Positions 1 through 16,484 of a DNA stretch of 64,000 nt are shown in pieces. The notes beneath the pieces were generated by a model. It was not told the DNA's origin. It worked only from the letters and a program-made list of their open reading frames with translations, and made no database searches. The first letter of the stretch is position 1, and every line of letters starts with the position of its first letter. Position numbers and translations under genes: made by a program. Source of the stretch: Burkholderiales bacterium (GTDB lineage Bacteria > Pseudomonadota > Gammaproteobacteria > Burkholderiales > SG8-41); assembly GCA_020854035.1 (NCBI GenBank), contig JADZGE010000031.1:1-64000 (forward strand). Reading direction: 5' to 3'.

Positions 1-1509
<1,509 letters not shown>

Positions 1510-1591
1510 GAGCGCGGGGCGATGGACCGGCAGTGAAGGGATTGAGCCGCTCGACCCGACGCCAACCGTCTCGTTCTACGAGGATTGAGAA

Positions 1592-5832
<4,241 letters not shown>

Positions 5833-5836
<4 letters not shown>

Positions 5837-5861
5837 CACTGGTTTCGTAACTACCTAGAAT
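5833..5861 (+). promoter_or_regulatory. sigma70 promoter of the str operon
   Basis: TTGACA at 5833-5838, a 17-base spacer and TAGAAT at 5856-5861: a full -35 consensus and a 5/6 -10. The -35 box overlaps the rpoC TGA (5834-5836). Position and quality fit a dedicated promoter for rpsL-rpsG-fusA-tuf. Confidence 0.85.
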
Positions 5862-5926
5862 CTACGGTCTTTTTGCGGCCTCTCCGCTCCCATCGTGGAC
5901 GGGGCCGCCCGCAACGCAGAACAGCC

Positions 5927-5957
5927 GGGACGGTGGCGACGCCGTCCCCGCTTTTTT
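5927..5957 (+). terminator. terminator-like hairpin in the rpsL leader
   Basis: A perfect 7-bp stem, GGGACGG (5927-5933) with CCGTCCC (5942-5948), has an 8-base loop and is followed by CGC and a run of six T (5952-5957). It lies after the promoter at 5833-5861 and 24 bases before the rpsL ATG. It could therefore be an attenuator of the str operon as well as a stop for rpoBC read-through. The stem is short, so real termination is unproven. Confidence 0.55.
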
Positions 5958-5981
5958 GGAGCGAGCAACCGAGCGCGAGAG

Positions 5982-6359
5982 ATGCCGACCATCAATCAAC
6001 TGGTACGCAAGGGCAGGGAACCCAAGCCGTGGAAGAGCAAGGTGCCGGCGCTCGCCGGTTCGCCGCAGCGCCGCGGCGTCTGCACGCGTGTCTATACCAC
6101 CACGCCCAAGAAGCCGAACTCGGCCCTGCGCAAGGTCGCCAAGGTGCGGCTCACCAACGGCTTCGAGGTGATCGGCTACATCGGCGGGGAAGGCCACAAC
6201 CTGCAGGAGCACTCGGTGGTGCTGATCCGCGGCGGGCGGGTGAAGGACCTGCCGGGCGTGCGCTACCACGTGGTGCGCGGAAGTCTCGACACGGCCGGGG
6301 TGAAGGACCGCAAGCAGAGCCGCTCTAAGTACGGCGCGAAGCGCCCCAAGGCCGCCTGA
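5982..6359 (+). CDS. rpsL: 30S ribosomal protein S12
   Basis: S12, 125 residues, part of the decoding centre. The start [13 protein letters not shown] is conserved, so the ATG at 5982 is used rather than an in-frame ATG at 5895, which would lie inside the leader hairpin region. The streptomycin-relevant lysine K43 in [12 protein letters not shown] is wild type, and the second loop around [13 protein letters not shown] is also of the sensitive type. First gene of the str operon, with rpsG 41 bases downstream. Confidence 0.98.
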   Translation: MPTINQLVRKGREPKPWKSKVPALAGSPQRRGVCTRVYTTTPKKPNSALRKVAKVRLTNGFEVIGYIGGEGHNLQEHSVVLIRGGRVKDLPGVRYHVVRGSLDTAGVKDRKQSRSKYGAKRPKAA

Positions 6360-6400
6360 GGGCGCAATCGGGGATCAAGGACCAAGGACCAAGGCCGACC

Positions 6401-6871
6401 ATGCCGCGACGCAGAGAAATTCCCAAGCGCGTAGTTCTGCCCGACCCGAAGTACACCAGCCAGGATGTCGCGAAGTTCATCAACGTGCTGATGACGCGCG
6501 GCAAGAAGTCGGTCGCCGAGCAGATCGTCTACGGCGCTCTGGAGCAGGTCGGCAAGCGCACGAGCAAGGATCCCCTCGAGGTGTTCAACCAGGCGATCAA
6601 CAACGTGAAGCCGATGGTGGAAGTGAAGAGCCGGCGCGTCGGCGGCGCGAATTACCAGGTGCCGGTGGAGGTTCGGCCGGTGCGCCGCGTGGCGCTGGCG
6701 ATGCGCTGGCTGCGCGACGCCGCGCGATTGCGCGGCGAGAAATCGATGGGCGCGCGCCTCGCCGGAGAACTCGCCGAGGCCGCCGAGGGCAAGGGCGGAG
6801 CGATGAAGAAGCGCGAGGAAGTCCACCGCATGGCGGAGGCCAACAAGGCGTTCTCCCATTACCGGTTCTGA
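6401..6871 (+). CDS. rpsG: 30S ribosomal protein S7
   Basis: S7, 156 residues, the usual length; it nucleates assembly of the 30S head by binding the 3' domain of 16S rRNA. The start [10 protein letters not shown] is canonical. The upstream gap has three tandem copies of an ACCAAGG-like unit (about 6375-6394), which also supply the AAGG ribosome-binding sequence. fusA starts 2 bases after the stop, so the two are probably translationally coupled. Confidence 0.98.
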   Translation: MPRRREIPKRVVLPDPKYTSQDVAKFINVLMTRGKKSVAEQIVYGALEQVGKRTSKDPLEVFNQAINNVKPMVEVKSRRVGGANYQVPVEVRPVRRVALAMRWLRDAARLRGEKSMGARLAGELAEAAEGKGGAMKKREEVHRMAEANKAFSHYRF

Positions 6872-6873
6872 AA

Positions 6874-8991
6874 GTGGCGCGCAAGACTCCCATCGAGCGG
6901 TACCGCAACATCGGCATCACGGCCCACATCGATGCCGGCAAGACCACGACCACCGAACGCATCCTGTTCTACACGGGCGTGTCGCACAAGCTCGGCGAGG
7001 TCCACGACGGCACGGCGATCATGGACTGGATGGAGCAGGAACAGGAGCGCGGCATCACCATCACCTCCGCCGCCACCACCTGCTTCTGGAAGGGCATGGA
7101 CAACACCCTGCCGGAACACCGCATCAACATCATCGACACGCCCGGCCACGTCGATTTCACGATCGAGGTGGAGCGGAGCCTGCGCGTGCTCGACGGCGCG
7201 TGCACCGTGCTCTGCGCGGTCGGCGGCGTGCAGCCACAGACCGAGACCGTGTGGCGGCAGGCGAACAAGTACCGCGTGCCGCGGCTTATCTTCGTGAACA
7301 AGATGGACCGCACGGGCGCGGATTTCATGCGCGTGCTCGAGCAGGTGCGGGTCCGGCTGAAGGCGAACCCGGTCCCGGTGCAGCTGCCGATCGGTGCCGA
7401 GGAGGGGTTCCAGGGGGTCGTCGACTTGGTGAAGATGAAGGCGATCTACTGGGATGATTCGACGCAGGGCATGAAGTTCGAGGCGAAGGACGTGCCGGCC
7501 GACATGGCCGGCGCCGCGCAGGAGTGGCGCGAGAAGATGCTGGAGTCCGCTGCCGAGGCGTCCGAGGAGCTGATGAACCGCTACCTCGAACAGGGGGATC
7601 TCGGAACCGAGGACATCAAGAAGGGCCTGCGGGCGCGCACGATCCAGGGCGAGATCTTCCCCATGTTGTGCGGCTCGGCCTTCAAGAACAAGGGCGTGCA
7701 GGCGATGCTCGACGCCGTGCTCGACTACATGCCCTCGCCGGTCGACATCGCGGCCGTCAAGGGTACCGACGAAGACGGTGAAGTCGAGGAGCGCGCGCCC
7801 CGGGACGACGCGCCGTTCTCGGGCCTTGCGTTCAAGATCATGACCGACCCGTATGTCGGCCAGCTCACGTTCTTCCGGGTGTACTCCGGCGTCGTGAATT
7901 CCGGCGACAGCGTGTACAACCCCATCAAGGGCCGCCGGGAGCGCTTGGGCCGCATTCTCCAGATGCACGCGAACGACCGCGAGGAGATCAAGGAAGTGCG
8001 CGCGGGCGACATCGCCGCCGCCGTCGGGCTGAAGGACTACACGACCGGCGATACGCTGACGACTCCGGAGAACGTCATCACGCTCGAGAAGATGGAATTC
8101 CCCGAGCCGGTGATCCACGTCGCCGTCGAGCCCAAGACCAAGGCGGACCAGGAAAAGATGGGCATCGCGCTCAATCGCCTGGCGCAGGAAGACCCCTCGT
8201 TCCGCGTGCGCACGGACGAGGAGTCCGGCCAGACGATCATCTCCGGGATGGGCGAACTCCACCTCGAGATCATCGTGGACCGCATGAAGCGCGAGTTCGG
8301 CGTCGCGGCGAACGTCGGGGCGCCGCAGGTGGCCTATCGCGAGACGATCCGCAGGGTCGCCGAGAAGGTGGAGGGCAAGTTCATCAAGCAGACCGGGGGT
8401 CGCGGCCAGTACGGCCACGTGGTTCTCCGGGTCGAGCCGCAGGCGGCGGGCAAGGGATTCGAGTTCGTCGACGCGGTGAAGGGCGGCTCGGTTCCGCGCG
8501 AGTACATTCCCGCGGTGAGGAAGGGCGTGCTCGACACGCTGCCGAACGGCGTGCTGGCGGGATTTCCCGTGGTGGACGTGAAGGTCACGCTTTTCGACGG
8601 CTCGTACCACGAGGTCGACTCGAACGAGAACGCCTTCAAGATGGCGGGCTCGATGGCGCTCAAGGATGGCCTGCGCATCGCGGGGCCCGTGCTGCTCGAG
8701 CCGATCATGGCGGTGGAAGTGGAGACGCCGGAGGACTTCATGGGCAACGTCGTGGGCGATCTCAGCTCGCGGCGGGGCACGATTCAGGGCATGGAGGATC
8801 TGGCCGGCGGCGGCAAGGCGGTGCGCGCGGAAGTGCCGCTCTCCGAGATGTTCCAGTACTCGACGACGCTGCGCTCGGCGACGCAGGGCCGCGCGACCTA
8901 CAGCATGGAGTTCAAGCACTACTCCGAGGTGCCGAAGCAGATCGCCGAGTCGATCGTCAACAAGCTGACGGGCAGGGAAGAGCGCCGGTAG
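6874..8991 (+). CDS. fusA: elongation factor G
   Basis: Translocation GTPase EF-G, 705 residues. The GTP-binding motifs are in order: AHIDAGKTT (G1), RGITIT (G2), DTPGH (G3) and NKMD (G4), followed by domains II-V ending in a typical C-terminus. The start codon is GTG at 6874, giving [14 protein letters not shown]. It lies 2 bases after rpsG and 27 bases before tuf. Confidence 0.98.
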   Translation: MARKTPIERYRNIGITAHIDAGKTTTTERILFYTGVSHKLGEVHDGTAIMDWMEQEQERGITITSAATTCFWKGMDNTLPEHRINIIDTPGHVDFTIEVERSLRVLDGACTVLCAVGGVQPQTETVWRQANKYRVPRLIFVNKMDRTGADFMRVLEQVRVRLKANPVPVQLPIGAEEGFQGVVDLVKMKAIYWDDSTQGMKFEAKDVPADMAGAAQEWREKMLESAAEASEELMNRYLEQGDLGTEDIKKGLRARTIQGEIFPMLCGSAFKNKGVQAMLDAVLDYMPSPVDIAAVKGTDEDGEVEERAPRDDAPFSGLAFKIMTDPYVGQLTFFRVYSGVVNSGDSVYNPIKGRRERLGRILQMHANDREEIKEVRAGDIAAAVGLKDYTTGDTLTTPENVITLEKMEFPEPVIHVAVEPKTKADQEKMGIALNRLAQEDPSFRVRTDEESGQTIISGMGELHLEIIVDRMKREFGVAANVGAPQVAYRETIRRVAEKVEGKFIKQTGGRGQYGHVVLRVEPQAAGKGFEFVDAVKGGSVPREYIPAVRKGVLDTLPNGVLAGFPVVDVKVTLFDGSYHEVDSNENAFKMAGSMALKDGLRIAGPVLLEPIMAVEVETPEDFMGNVVGDLSSRRGTIQGMEDLAGGGKAVRAEVPLSEMFQYSTTLRSATQGRATYSMEFKHYSEVPKQIAESIVNKLTGREERR

Positions 8992-9018
8992 CCAATCCAG
9001 CGGATACGGAGCAGAGCA

Positions 9019-10209
<1,191 letters not shown>

Positions 10210-10217
10210 TGCGAGAG

Positions 10218-10264
10218 CGGGAGAGCGAGAGGGCGGAACGACGATTCCTGCTCGCGATCTCCCG
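10218..10264 (+). promoter_or_regulatory. long hairpin between tuf and rpsJ
   Basis: CGGGAGA+GCGAG (10218-10229) pairs with CTCGC, a 2-base bulge and TCTCCCG (10251-10264): 12 base pairs around a 21-base loop. There is no T run, so it is not a classical terminator. It fills most of the 73-base tuf-rpsJ gap and could be an S10-operon leader structure, an RNase target or an L4 site. The fold is inferred from pairing only. Confidence 0.5.
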
Positions 10265-10282
10265 GATTCACGGGGACGAGAA

Positions 10283-10597
10283 ATGGCAGTCAAGAGTCAG
10301 AAGATCCGCATCCGGTTGAAGGCGTTCGATTACCGCCTCATCGACCGCTCCGCGCTCGAGATCGTGGACACGGCCAAGCGCACCGGCGCCGTGGTGAAGG
10401 GCCCGGTGCCCCTGCCCACGCGCAAAGAGCGCTTCGACCTGCTGCGCTCGCCGCACGTCGACAAGACCTCGCGCGAGCAGCTGGAGATCCGCACGCACCT
10501 GCGGCTGATGGACATCATCGATCCGACCGACAAGACGGTGGACGCGCTCATGAAGCTCGACCTGCCCGCGGGCGTGGACGTGGAGATCAAGCTGTAA
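10283..10597 (+). CDS. rpsJ: 30S ribosomal protein S10
   Basis: S10, 104 residues, normal length; a 30S head protein that also acts as NusE in transcription antitermination. The ATG at 10283 gives [17 protein letters not shown] longer in-frame start at 10148 would lie inside tuf and is rejected. First gene of the S10 cluster; no clear promoter is visible in the 73 bases after tuf, so read-through from the str operon is likely. Confidence 0.98.
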   Translation: MAVKSQKIRIRLKAFDYRLIDRSALEIVDTAKRTGAVVKGPVPLPTRKERFDLLRSPHVDKTSREQLEIRTHLRLMDIIDPTDKTVDALMKLDLPAGVDVEIKL

Positions 10598-10652
10598 TGA
10601 TGAATGAGGAACAGGCGTTGCTTCGCCGTCCGGCATTCCGCATTGAAATCCC

Positions 10653-10672
10653 GCCGGCCGATTGCGGCCGGC
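10653..10672 (+). promoter_or_regulatory. perfect 8-bp hairpin before rplC
   Basis: GCCGGCCG (10653-10660), loop ATTG, CGGCCGGC (10665-10672). It ends 22 bases before the rplC ATG in an unusually long (97-base) gap inside the S10 cluster. No T run follows. It may be an RNA-processing or translation-control element. Confidence 0.45.
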
Positions 10673-10694
10673 ACCTTGAAAGAAGGCGAACGAC

Positions 10695-11384
10695 ATGAGT
10701 TTGGGGCTGGTGGGCCGCAAGGTCGGCATGACGCGGGTATTCACGGACGACGGTGACGCCGTTCCGGTGACCGTCGTCGACGTGTCGAACAATCGCGTGT
10801 CCCAGATCAAGAACGTGGACACCGACGGCTATTGCGCGGTGCAGGTCGCGTTCGGGCGGCGGCGTCCGTCCCGCGTCAACAAGGCCGCGGCCGGACATTT
10901 CGCCAGGGCGGGCGTCGAGGCCGGCCACGTGCTCCGGGAGTTCCGGGTCGCGGCGGAAGCGCTTGCCGAGCTGAAGCCGGGCGGCAGGGTGGGCGCGGAA
11001 ATCTTCCAGCCAGGTCAGAAGGTGGACGTGAGCGGCGTGTCGCAGGGCAAGGGCTTCGCCGGCGTCATCAAGCGCCACAATTTCTCGTCCAATCGCGCGA
11101 GCCACGGCAACTCCGTGTCGCACCGCAAGCCGGGATCGATCGGGCAGAACCAGGATCCGGGTCGCGTGTTTCCCGGCAAGCGCATGGCGGGCCACCTCGG
11201 GCACGCCAGCCGCACCGTGCAGAACCTCGAGATCGTGCGCGTCGACGCGCAGCGCCAGCTCCTGCTCATCAAGGGCGCGCTGCCCGGTTCGCGCGGGGGC
11301 GACGTGACGGTTTCCCCGGCGGTGCGCTCGGCGCGCAAGGCCGCGGGCCCGGCGGGCGAGAAGCCGGCGCAGAAGGGCAAGTGA
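10695..11384 (+). CDS. rplC: 50S ribosomal protein L3
   Basis: L3, 229 residues (E. coli 209), one of the proteins that start 50S assembly. The N-terminus [16 protein letters not shown] and the loop [20 protein letters not shown], which carries the glutamine usually methylated by PrmB, are conserved. The extra length is mostly a Lys/Ala/Gly tail (about 20 residues). A GAAAGAAGG sequence precedes the ATG. Confidence 0.98.
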   Translation: MSLGLVGRKVGMTRVFTDDGDAVPVTVVDVSNNRVSQIKNVDTDGYCAVQVAFGRRRPSRVNKAAAGHFARAGVEAGHVLREFRVAAEALAELKPGGRVGAEIFQPGQKVDVSGVSQGKGFAGVIKRHNFSSNRASHGNSVSHRKPGSIGQNQDPGRVFPGKRMAGHLGHASRTVQNLEIVRVDAQRQLLLIKGALPGSRGGDVTVSPAVRSARKAAGPAGEKPAQKGK

Positions 11385-11404
11385 GGCACGGAGCCGATCA
11401 CGCC

Positions 11405-12025
11405 ATGGAACTCAAGCTCTTGAACGATCAGGGCCGGCCGACGGCGTCGGTGTCCGCATCCGATGCGGCTTTCGGCCGCGCCTACAACGAAGCGCTCGTG
11501 CACCAGGTGGTCACGGCCTATCTCGCCAACGCGCGCCTCGGCACTCGCGCGCAGAAGGCGCGCGGCGAGGTCAACAAGTCGAACAAGAAGCCGTGGCGGC
11601 AGAAGGGAACGGGCCGCGCGCGCGCGGGCCGCGCCTCCTCGCCGCTCTGGCGCGGCGGCGGCAAGGTGTTTCCGAACCTGCCGGACGAGAATTTCTCGCA
11701 CAAAGTGAACCGCAAGGCCTTCCGCGCCGGGCTGAGCGCCATCCTGTCCCGGCTCGCGCGGGAGGACCGCCTCGCCGTCGTCGAGGGCTTCACGGTGGAG
11801 GCGCCCAGGACGAAGCTCCTGTCCCGGAAGCTGAAGGACATGGGGCTCGCGGACGTGCTGATCGTGACCGACAGCCTCGACGACAATCTGCGGCTTTCCT
11901 CGCGCAACCTGCCGAACGTCGGCGTGGTGACGCCCGGCGGCGCGGATCCGGTTAGCCTGCTCCACTACTCGCGGGTGCTGCTCACCCGGGGCGCGGTCGC
12001 AAGATTCGAGGAGATGCTCGCATGA
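11405..12025 (+). CDS. rplD: 50S ribosomal protein L4
   Basis: L4, 206 residues; lines the nascent-peptide exit tunnel and in E. coli represses its own S10 operon. Tunnel-loop residues are recognisable in [15 protein letters not shown] and SPLWRGGG. The ATG at 11405 gives [10 protein letters not shown]. The stop overlaps the rplW start (ATGA at 12022), so the two are translationally coupled. Confidence 0.98.
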   Translation: MELKLLNDQGRPTASVSASDAAFGRAYNEALVHQVVTAYLANARLGTRAQKARGEVNKSNKKPWRQKGTGRARAGRASSPLWRGGGKVFPNLPDENFSHKVNRKAFRAGLSAILSRLAREDRLAVVEGFTVEAPRTKLLSRKLKDMGLADVLIVTDSLDDNLRLSSRNLPNVGVVTPGGADPVSLLHYSRVLLTRGAVARFEEMLA

Positions 12026-12351
12026 GCGCCGCAACCCTCAGTGCGGGCCGCCAGGCGCGGCTCATGCAGGTGCTGCTCGCGCCGGTGATCTCCGAGAAGA
12101 GCACGTTCGTCGCGGACAAGCACAACCAGGTCGCGTTTCGCGTCGCGCCGGACGCGACGAAACCCGAGATCAAGGCCGCTGTCGAGTTCATGTTCAAGGT
12201 CGAGGTCGAGGGCGTCACGGTGTCGAACGTGCGTGGCAAGGCCAAGCGCTTCGGCCAGTTCCCCGGCCGGCGCAGGAACTGGCGAAAGGCCTACGTGCGG
12301 TTGAAGGCCGGTCAGGAAATCAACTTTGCCGAACAGGCGGAGGCGAAGTAA
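12022..12351 (+). CDS. rplW: 50S ribosomal protein L23
   Basis: L23, 109 residues, sits at the tunnel exit and docks trigger factor and SRP. The N-terminus is a few residues longer than in E. coli, with the conserved [13 protein letters not shown] beginning near residue 14, so an internal ATG at 12064 is a possible alternative start. It overlaps rplD by 4 bases and rplB by 1 base (TAATG). Confidence 0.96.
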   Translation: MSAATLSAGRQARLMQVLLAPVISEKSTFVADKHNQVAFRVAPDATKPEIKAAVEFMFKVEVEGVTVSNVRGKAKRFGQFPGRRRNWRKAYVRLKAGQEINFAEQAEAK

Positions 12352-13187
12352 TGCTGGTCAAGATGAGGCCGGTCACGCCCGGCCAGCGCCAGCAGGTGAA
12401 GGTGGTGAACCCCGACCTGCACAAGGGCCGGCCGGTGCCGCAACTCGTGGAGCGCAAGCGCAAGAACAGCGGGCGCAACGTCTACGGCGAGATCACCATG
12501 CGCCATCAGGGCGGCGGCCACAAGCAGCTCTATCGCAAGGTCGATTTCAAGCGCGACAAGGATGCGATCCCGGCGAAGGTGGAGCGCCTCGAGTACGACC
12601 CGAATCGCAGCGCGTTCCTCGCGCTGCTCTGCTACGCCGACGGCGAGCGCCGCTACGTCATCGCGGCCAAGGGTGTCGCGGCCGGCGCGCAGCTTCTCTC
12701 GGGACCCGAGGCGCCGATCAAGGCGGGCAACGCCCTGCCGCTGCGCAACATCCCGGTGGGAACCACCATACATTGCGTCGAAATGCTGCCGGGCAAGGGC
12801 GCGCAGCTCGCCCGGGCCGCCGGCGCCGCGGTGCAACTCCTTGCCCGCGAGGGCGACTACGCCCAGCTGCGGCTGCGCTCCGGCGAGATCCGCCGCGTGC
12901 ACATCAACTGCCGCGCCACCATCGGCGAGGTGGGCAACGAGGAGCACTCGCTCGAGTCGATCGGCAAGGCGGGACGTGTGCGCTGGCGGGGCGTGCGCCC
13001 GACGGTGCGCGGCGTGGCGATGAATCCGGTCGACCACCCGCACGGCGGGGGCGAGGGCAGAAAGGCCGCGGCGCGCGACCCGGTCTCGCCGTGGGCCACG
13101 CTCACCAAGGGCTACAAGACGCGCAAGAACAAGCGCACGGACGCGATGATCATCCGGCGCCGCAACGACAAGGTCGCGGGAGGCTGA
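12351..13187 (+). CDS. rplB: 50S ribosomal protein L2
   Basis: L2, 278 residues, needed for subunit joining and the peptidyl-transferase centre. The most conserved stretch, [17 protein letters not shown] with its functional histidine, is intact. The C-terminus is rich in Lys/Arg as usual. The start overlaps the rplW stop; rpsS follows after 4 bases. Confidence 0.98.
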   Translation: MLVKMRPVTPGQRQQVKVVNPDLHKGRPVPQLVERKRKNSGRNVYGEITMRHQGGGHKQLYRKVDFKRDKDAIPAKVERLEYDPNRSAFLALLCYADGERRYVIAAKGVAAGAQLLSGPEAPIKAGNALPLRNIPVGTTIHCVEMLPGKGAQLARAAGAAVQLLAREGDYAQLRLRSGEIRRVHINCRATIGEVGNEEHSLESIGKAGRVRWRGVRPTVRGVAMNPVDHPHGGGEGRKAAARDPVSPWATLTKGYKTRKNKRTDAMIIRRRNDKVAGG

Positions 13188-13191
13188 CACC

Positions 13192-13554
13192 ATGGCGCGC
13201 TCGATCAGGAAGGGGCCGTTCGTCGATCATCACCTGCTGAAGAAGGTCGAAACGGCGCAGAAGAACAACGACAAGCGTCCGATCAAGACCTGGTCGCGGC
13301 GCTCGACCATCCTGCCCGACTTCGTGGGGCTGACGATAGCGGTCCACAACGGCAAGCAGCACGTCCCGGTATACGTCACCGAGAATATGGTGGGACACAA
13401 GCTGGGAGAGTTCTCCCACACCCGCATTTTCAAGGGACATTCCAAGGCCGGATCGGCGCAGGCGGCTGCCGCGGCCGCGGCGGCTGGCGACCGCAGGTCT
13501 TCGCCGACCGCGGCGGTGGCGGCACCTGCGGCCGCGCCTGGGGCGAAGGCATGA
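13192..13554 (+). CDS. rpsS: 30S ribosomal protein S19 with Ala-rich tail
   Basis: S19 core (residues 1 to about 89, [15 protein letters not shown] to [12 protein letters not shown]) is typical of the 30S head and complexes with S13. The protein is 120 residues against the usual 91-92. The extra 30 residues form a low-complexity Ala/Gly/Pro tail encoded by GC-rich codons (about 13,460-13,551). The tail keeps the frame and ends just before rplV, so it is a real open frame. Whether it is functional or tolerated drift is unknown. Confidence 0.95.
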   Translation: MARSIRKGPFVDHHLLKKVETAQKNNDKRPIKTWSRRSTILPDFVGLTIAVHNGKQHVPVYVTENMVGHKLGEFSHTRIFKGHSKAGSAQAAAAAAAAGDRRSSPTAAVAAPAAAPGAKA

Positions 13555-13567
13555 GGGGGGCGCGGGC

Positions 13568-13906
13568 ATGAACACCACGGCGAAACTGCGCGGGGTGCGC
13601 CTGTCGGCCCAGAAGGGGCGACTGGTGGCGGATCTCGTGCGCGGGCGGCCGGTCGAGCAGGCGCTCAACATCCTTCAGTTCTCGCCGAAAAAGGGCGCCG
13701 TCATCATCCGCAAGGTGCTGGAATCGGCCATCGCCAACGCCGAGCACAACGCGGGCGCGGACGTGGACGAGCTGAAGATCACGCGGATCTGCGTCGAGCG
13801 CGGCGCGTTCCTGCGCCGCTTCCGCGCGCAGTCGAAGGGTCGCGGCGCGCGCATCAACAAGCCGACGTGCAACATATTCGTGACGGTCGGAGACGGGAGA
13901 AACTAG
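13568..13906 (+). CDS. rplV: 50S ribosomal protein L22
   Basis: L22, 112 residues, typical length; its beta-hairpin reaches into the exit tunnel and is the site of macrolide-resistance mutations. The start is the ATG at 13568 ([18 protein letters not shown]). The hairpin region reads [17 protein letters not shown], a normal sequence. It lies 3 bases before rpsC. Confidence 0.97.
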   Translation: MNTTAKLRGVRLSAQKGRLVADLVRGRPVEQALNILQFSPKKGAVIIRKVLESAIANAEHNAGADVDELKITRICVERGAFLRRFRAQSKGRGARINKPTCNIFVTVGDGRN

Positions 13907-13909
13907 CCG

Positions 13910-14722
13910 ATGGGCCAGAAGATACATCCGATCGGATTCCGGCTTGCGGTGAACCGCAACTGGAGCTCGCGCTGGTACGCGAACACCAAGCACTTCGCGA
14001 CGATGCTGCTCGAGGACATCAAGGTCCGCGAGCACCTGAAGGGCCGGCTCGGGCACGCCGCGGTCTCGCGCGTGGTGATCGAGCGCCCGGCGAAGAACGC
14101 GCGCATCACCGTGTTCAGCGCCCGTCCCGGCGTGGTGATCGGCAAGAAGGGCGAGGACATCGAGGCGCTGAAGGGTGAACTGCAGCGCATGCTGCGCGTG
14201 CCCGTGCACGTCAACATCGAGGAAGTGCGCAAGCCCGAGCTCGACGCGCAGTTGATCGCCGATTCGATCGCGCAGCAGCTCCAGAAGCGCATCATGTTCC
14301 GCCGCGCCATGAAGCGCGCGATCACCAACGCCATGCGCCTGGGCGCGCAGGGCATCAAGATCATGAGCGCCGGGCGGTTGAACGGCATCGAGATCGCGCG
14401 CACCGAGTGGTATCGCGAAGGGCGCGTGCCGCTGCACACGCTGCGCGCGGACATCGACTACGGCGTCTCGGAGGCGAAGACCTCGTACGGCGTCATCGGC
14501 ATCAAGGTGTGGGTGTTCAAGGGCGAGGTGATGCAGAAGAACGACCAGCCGCTCGCCGCCGCGCAGGCCGCCGCGGCCGGACTGCCGCCGCCCGTCGCGG
14601 CGCCCTCCGCGATCCCCGCGCCGGGTGCGCCGGGCGGCGCCGCGGACAAGCCGAAGAAGCCGCGCCGCACGCCGGCGAAGCCACGAGCAGGAGCGAAGAA
14701 TGCTGCAACCCGCAAGGCGTAA
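13910..14722 (+). CDS. rpsC: 30S ribosomal protein S3 with long C-terminal tail
   Basis: S3, 270 residues (E. coli 233). The N-terminus [12 protein letters not shown] and the KH domain with its GKKG loop are intact; S3 guards the mRNA entry channel. After about residue 215 comes a tail of Ala/Pro runs and then a Lys/Arg-rich end. The last 23 bases overlap the start of rplP in another frame, so part of the basic tail is shared coding sequence. Confidence 0.97.
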   Translation: MGQKIHPIGFRLAVNRNWSSRWYANTKHFATMLLEDIKVREHLKGRLGHAAVSRVVIERPAKNARITVFSARPGVVIGKKGEDIEALKGELQRMLRVPVHVNIEEVRKPELDAQLIADSIAQQLQKRIMFRRAMKRAITNAMRLGAQGIKIMSAGRLNGIEIARTEWYREGRVPLHTLRADIDYGVSEAKTSYGVIGIKVWVFKGEVMQKNDQPLAAAQAAAAGLPPPVAAPSAIPAPGAPGGAADKPKKPRRTPAKPRAGAKNAATRKA

Positions 14723-15116
14723 GTACCGCAAGGAACAGAAGGGCCGCAACCGCGGTATCGCGACGCGCGGCAACAAGGTGAGCTTCGGCGATTTCGGCCT
14801 GAAGGCGACCACCCGCGGGCGCCTGACCGCGCGCCAGATCGAGGCGGGGCGCCGCGCGATGTCGCGGGCGATCAAGCGCGGGGGGCGGATCTGGATCCGC
14901 ATCTTCCCGGACAAGCCGGTGTCGCAGAAGCCGGCCGAAGTGCGCATGGGCAACGGCAAGGGCAATCCCGAGTTCTGGGTGTCCGAGATCAAGCCCGGCG
15001 CGGTGCTCTACGAGATGGATGGCGTGCAGGAGCAGGAGGCGCGGGAGGCTTTCCGCCTGGCGGCGGCGAAGCTCCCCCTGCGGACTTTCTTCGTGACCCG
15101 CGCGCCGGGAGGGTAG
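14700..15116 (+). CDS. rplP: 50S ribosomal protein L16
   Basis: L16, 138 residues, organises the A-site tRNA region of the 50S. The ATG at 14700 yields the conserved [17 protein letters not shown], which decides this start; it lies 23 bases inside rpsC. The region [18 protein letters not shown], containing the arginine hydroxylated in E. coli, is conserved. Confidence 0.97.
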   Translation: MLQPARRKYRKEQKGRNRGIATRGNKVSFGDFGLKATTRGRLTARQIEAGRRAMSRAIKRGGRIWIRIFPDKPVSQKPAEVRMGNGKGNPEFWVSEIKPGAVLYEMDGVQEQEAREAFRLAAAKLPLRTFFVTRAPGG

Positions 15117-15120
15117 GCCG

Positions 15121-15324
15121 GTGAAGGCATCGGAACTGAGAGGCAGGACGCCGCAGGAGCTCGAAGCGGAGCTGGCGCAGCTCATGCGCGCCCAGTTCAG
15201 CCTGCGCATGCAGAAGGCTACGCAGCAGCTCACCAATACCAGCCAGCTGCGCAAGGTGCGCCGTGATATCGCGCGGGTGCGCACCGTGATGGCGGAGCGG
15301 GGCGCTGCCGGGGGAAGGTCATGA
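15121..15324 (+). CDS. rpmC: 50S ribosomal protein L29
   Basis: L29, 67 residues, two-helix protein near the tunnel exit. The start codon is GTG at 15121 ([10 protein letters not shown]), 4 bases after rplP. The motif [14 protein letters not shown] is typical. The stop overlaps the rpsQ ATG (ATGA). Confidence 0.96.
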   Translation: MKASELRGRTPQELEAELAQLMRAQFSLRMQKATQQLTNTSQLRKVRRDIARVRTVMAERGAAGGRS

Positions 15325-15584
15325 GTCGGGCGGAGAACAAGCGGCAGCTCACCGGGCGCGTCGTCAGCGACCGGATGATGAAAACGGTCACCGTGCTGGT
15401 CGAGCGCCGCACCAAGCATCCCCTCTACGGCAAGGTGATGACCCGGTCGGGCAAGTACCACGCCCACGACGAGGCGAATGAGTGCAAGCAGGGTGATATC
15501 GTCACCATCGAGGAGTGCCGCCCGCTCTCCAGCACCAAGTCCTGGCGGGTGGTGAAGCTCCTGGAAAAGGCGAGGGTCGTCTAG
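15321..15584 (+). CDS. rpsQ: 30S ribosomal protein S17
   Basis: S17, 87 residues, OB-fold protein binding the 5' domain of 16S rRNA. Conserved [18 protein letters not shown] and [15 protein letters not shown] are visible. Coupled to rpmC by a 4-base overlap. It is the last gene before the 205-base gap that separates the S10 and spc clusters. Confidence 0.97.
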   Translation: MSRAENKRQLTGRVVSDRMMKTVTVLVERRTKHPLYGKVMTRSGKYHAHDEANECKQGDIVTIEECRPLSSTKSWRVVKLLEKARVV

Positions 15585-15597
15585 GCGCGATCCCGCG

Positions 15598-15626
15598 TTG
15601 CGCAAAGGGCGTCGTGCCCGTATAAT
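15598..15626 (+). promoter_or_regulatory. spc operon promoter
   Basis: TTGCGC (15598-15603), 17-base spacer, perfect TATAAT (15621-15626). It lies in the 205-base gap before rplN, the place of the E. coli spc promoter. The -35 box matches only 3 of 6 positions; the -10 is full consensus. Confidence 0.75.
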
Positions 15627-15639
15627 CCGCAACCTTTCG

Positions 15640-15663
15640 GCGTCCGGCGTTCCCGCCGGACGC
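15640..15663 (+). promoter_or_regulatory. 10-bp leader hairpin of the rplN mRNA
   Basis: GCGTCCGGCG (15640-15649), loop TTCC, CGCCGGACGC (15654-15663): ten perfect pairs, starting about 14 bases after the -10 box. It would therefore sit at the very 5' end of the transcript. The rest of the leader (15,667-15,789) is also rich in inverted repeats (CCGCGG, GCGAA/TTCGC). A 5'-end stabiliser or a protein-binding leader are both possible. Confidence 0.55.
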
Positions 15664-15789
15664 CCGCGGTGGGAAGCGAAGTTTCGCCGCGGCGGTGCAC
15701 GCCGGCGGCGACCTGACCCGGACGGGCTCCAATACTGCCGGCGGCTAAGCAGCGCCGGTCAAGTTGGGGAAGAGAGCGGCGAGAACGCG

Positions 15790-16158
15790 ATGATACAAAT
15801 GCAGTCCGTGCTGGACGTGGCCGACAACACCGGCGCGCGCTCGGTCATGTGCATCAAGGTGCTGGGGGGCTCCAAGCGCCGCTACGCCGGCATCGGCGAC
15901 GTGATCAAGGTTAGCGTGCGCGACGCCGCGCCGCGCGGGCGCGTGAAGAAGGGCGAGGTGTACGACGCCGTGGTCGTGCGCACGGCGAAGGGTGTGCGCC
16001 GCGCCGACGGCTCGGTGGTGCGGTTCGATTCCAACGCGGCGGTGCTGCTCACGAACAAGCTCGAGCCGATCGGCACGCGCATATTCGGGCCGGTCACGCG
16101 CGAACTTCGGACCGAGCGTTTCATGAAGATCGTCTCGCTCGCGCCGGAAGTGCTGTAG
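15790..16158 (+). CDS. rplN: 50S ribosomal protein L14
   Basis: L14, 122 residues, standard length, located at the subunit interface. The start [17 protein letters not shown] fixes the ATG at 15790; an in-frame extension back to 15598 runs through the promoter and leader and is rejected. It opens the spc cluster, and rplX follows after 8 bases. Confidence 0.98.
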   Translation: MIQMQSVLDVADNTGARSVMCIKVLGGSKRRYAGIGDVIKVSVRDAAPRGRVKKGEVYDAVVVRTAKGVRRADGSVVRFDSNAAVLLTNKLEPIGTRIFGPVTRELRTERFMKIVSLAPEVL

Positions 16159-16166
16159 GAGAGGCG

Positions 16167-16484
16167 ATGAACAGGATACGCAAGGGCGACGACGTGATGG
16201 TGACGGCCGGCCGCGACAAGGGACGGCGCGGCACCGTGCTGCGCATCGTCGACGAGGAGCACGTGCTGGTCGAGGGCGTGAACAAGGTGAAGAAGCACCA
16301 GCGGCCCAACCCGATGAAGGGCGTGACCGCGGCCATCATCGACAAGGAGATGCCGCTGCACGTGTCGAACGTCGCGCTGTTCAATCCGACCTCGCGCAAG
16401 CCGGACCGCGTCGGCATTCGCGTGATGGAGGACGGCCGTCGCGTGCGTTTCTTCAAATCGAACGGCGAGAACGTCGACGTATGA
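16167..16484 (+). CDS. rplX: 50S ribosomal protein L24
   Basis: L24, 105 residues, KOW-domain protein that helps start 50S assembly. [19 protein letters not shown] is the classical KOW start. The stop overlaps the rplE start by ATGA, so L24 and L5 are coupled. Confidence 0.97.
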   Translation: MNRIRKGDDVMVTAGRDKGRRGTVLRIVDEEHVLVEGVNKVKKHQRPNPMKGVTAAIIDKEMPLHVSNVALFNPTSRKPDRVGIRVMEDGRRVRFFKSNGENVDV

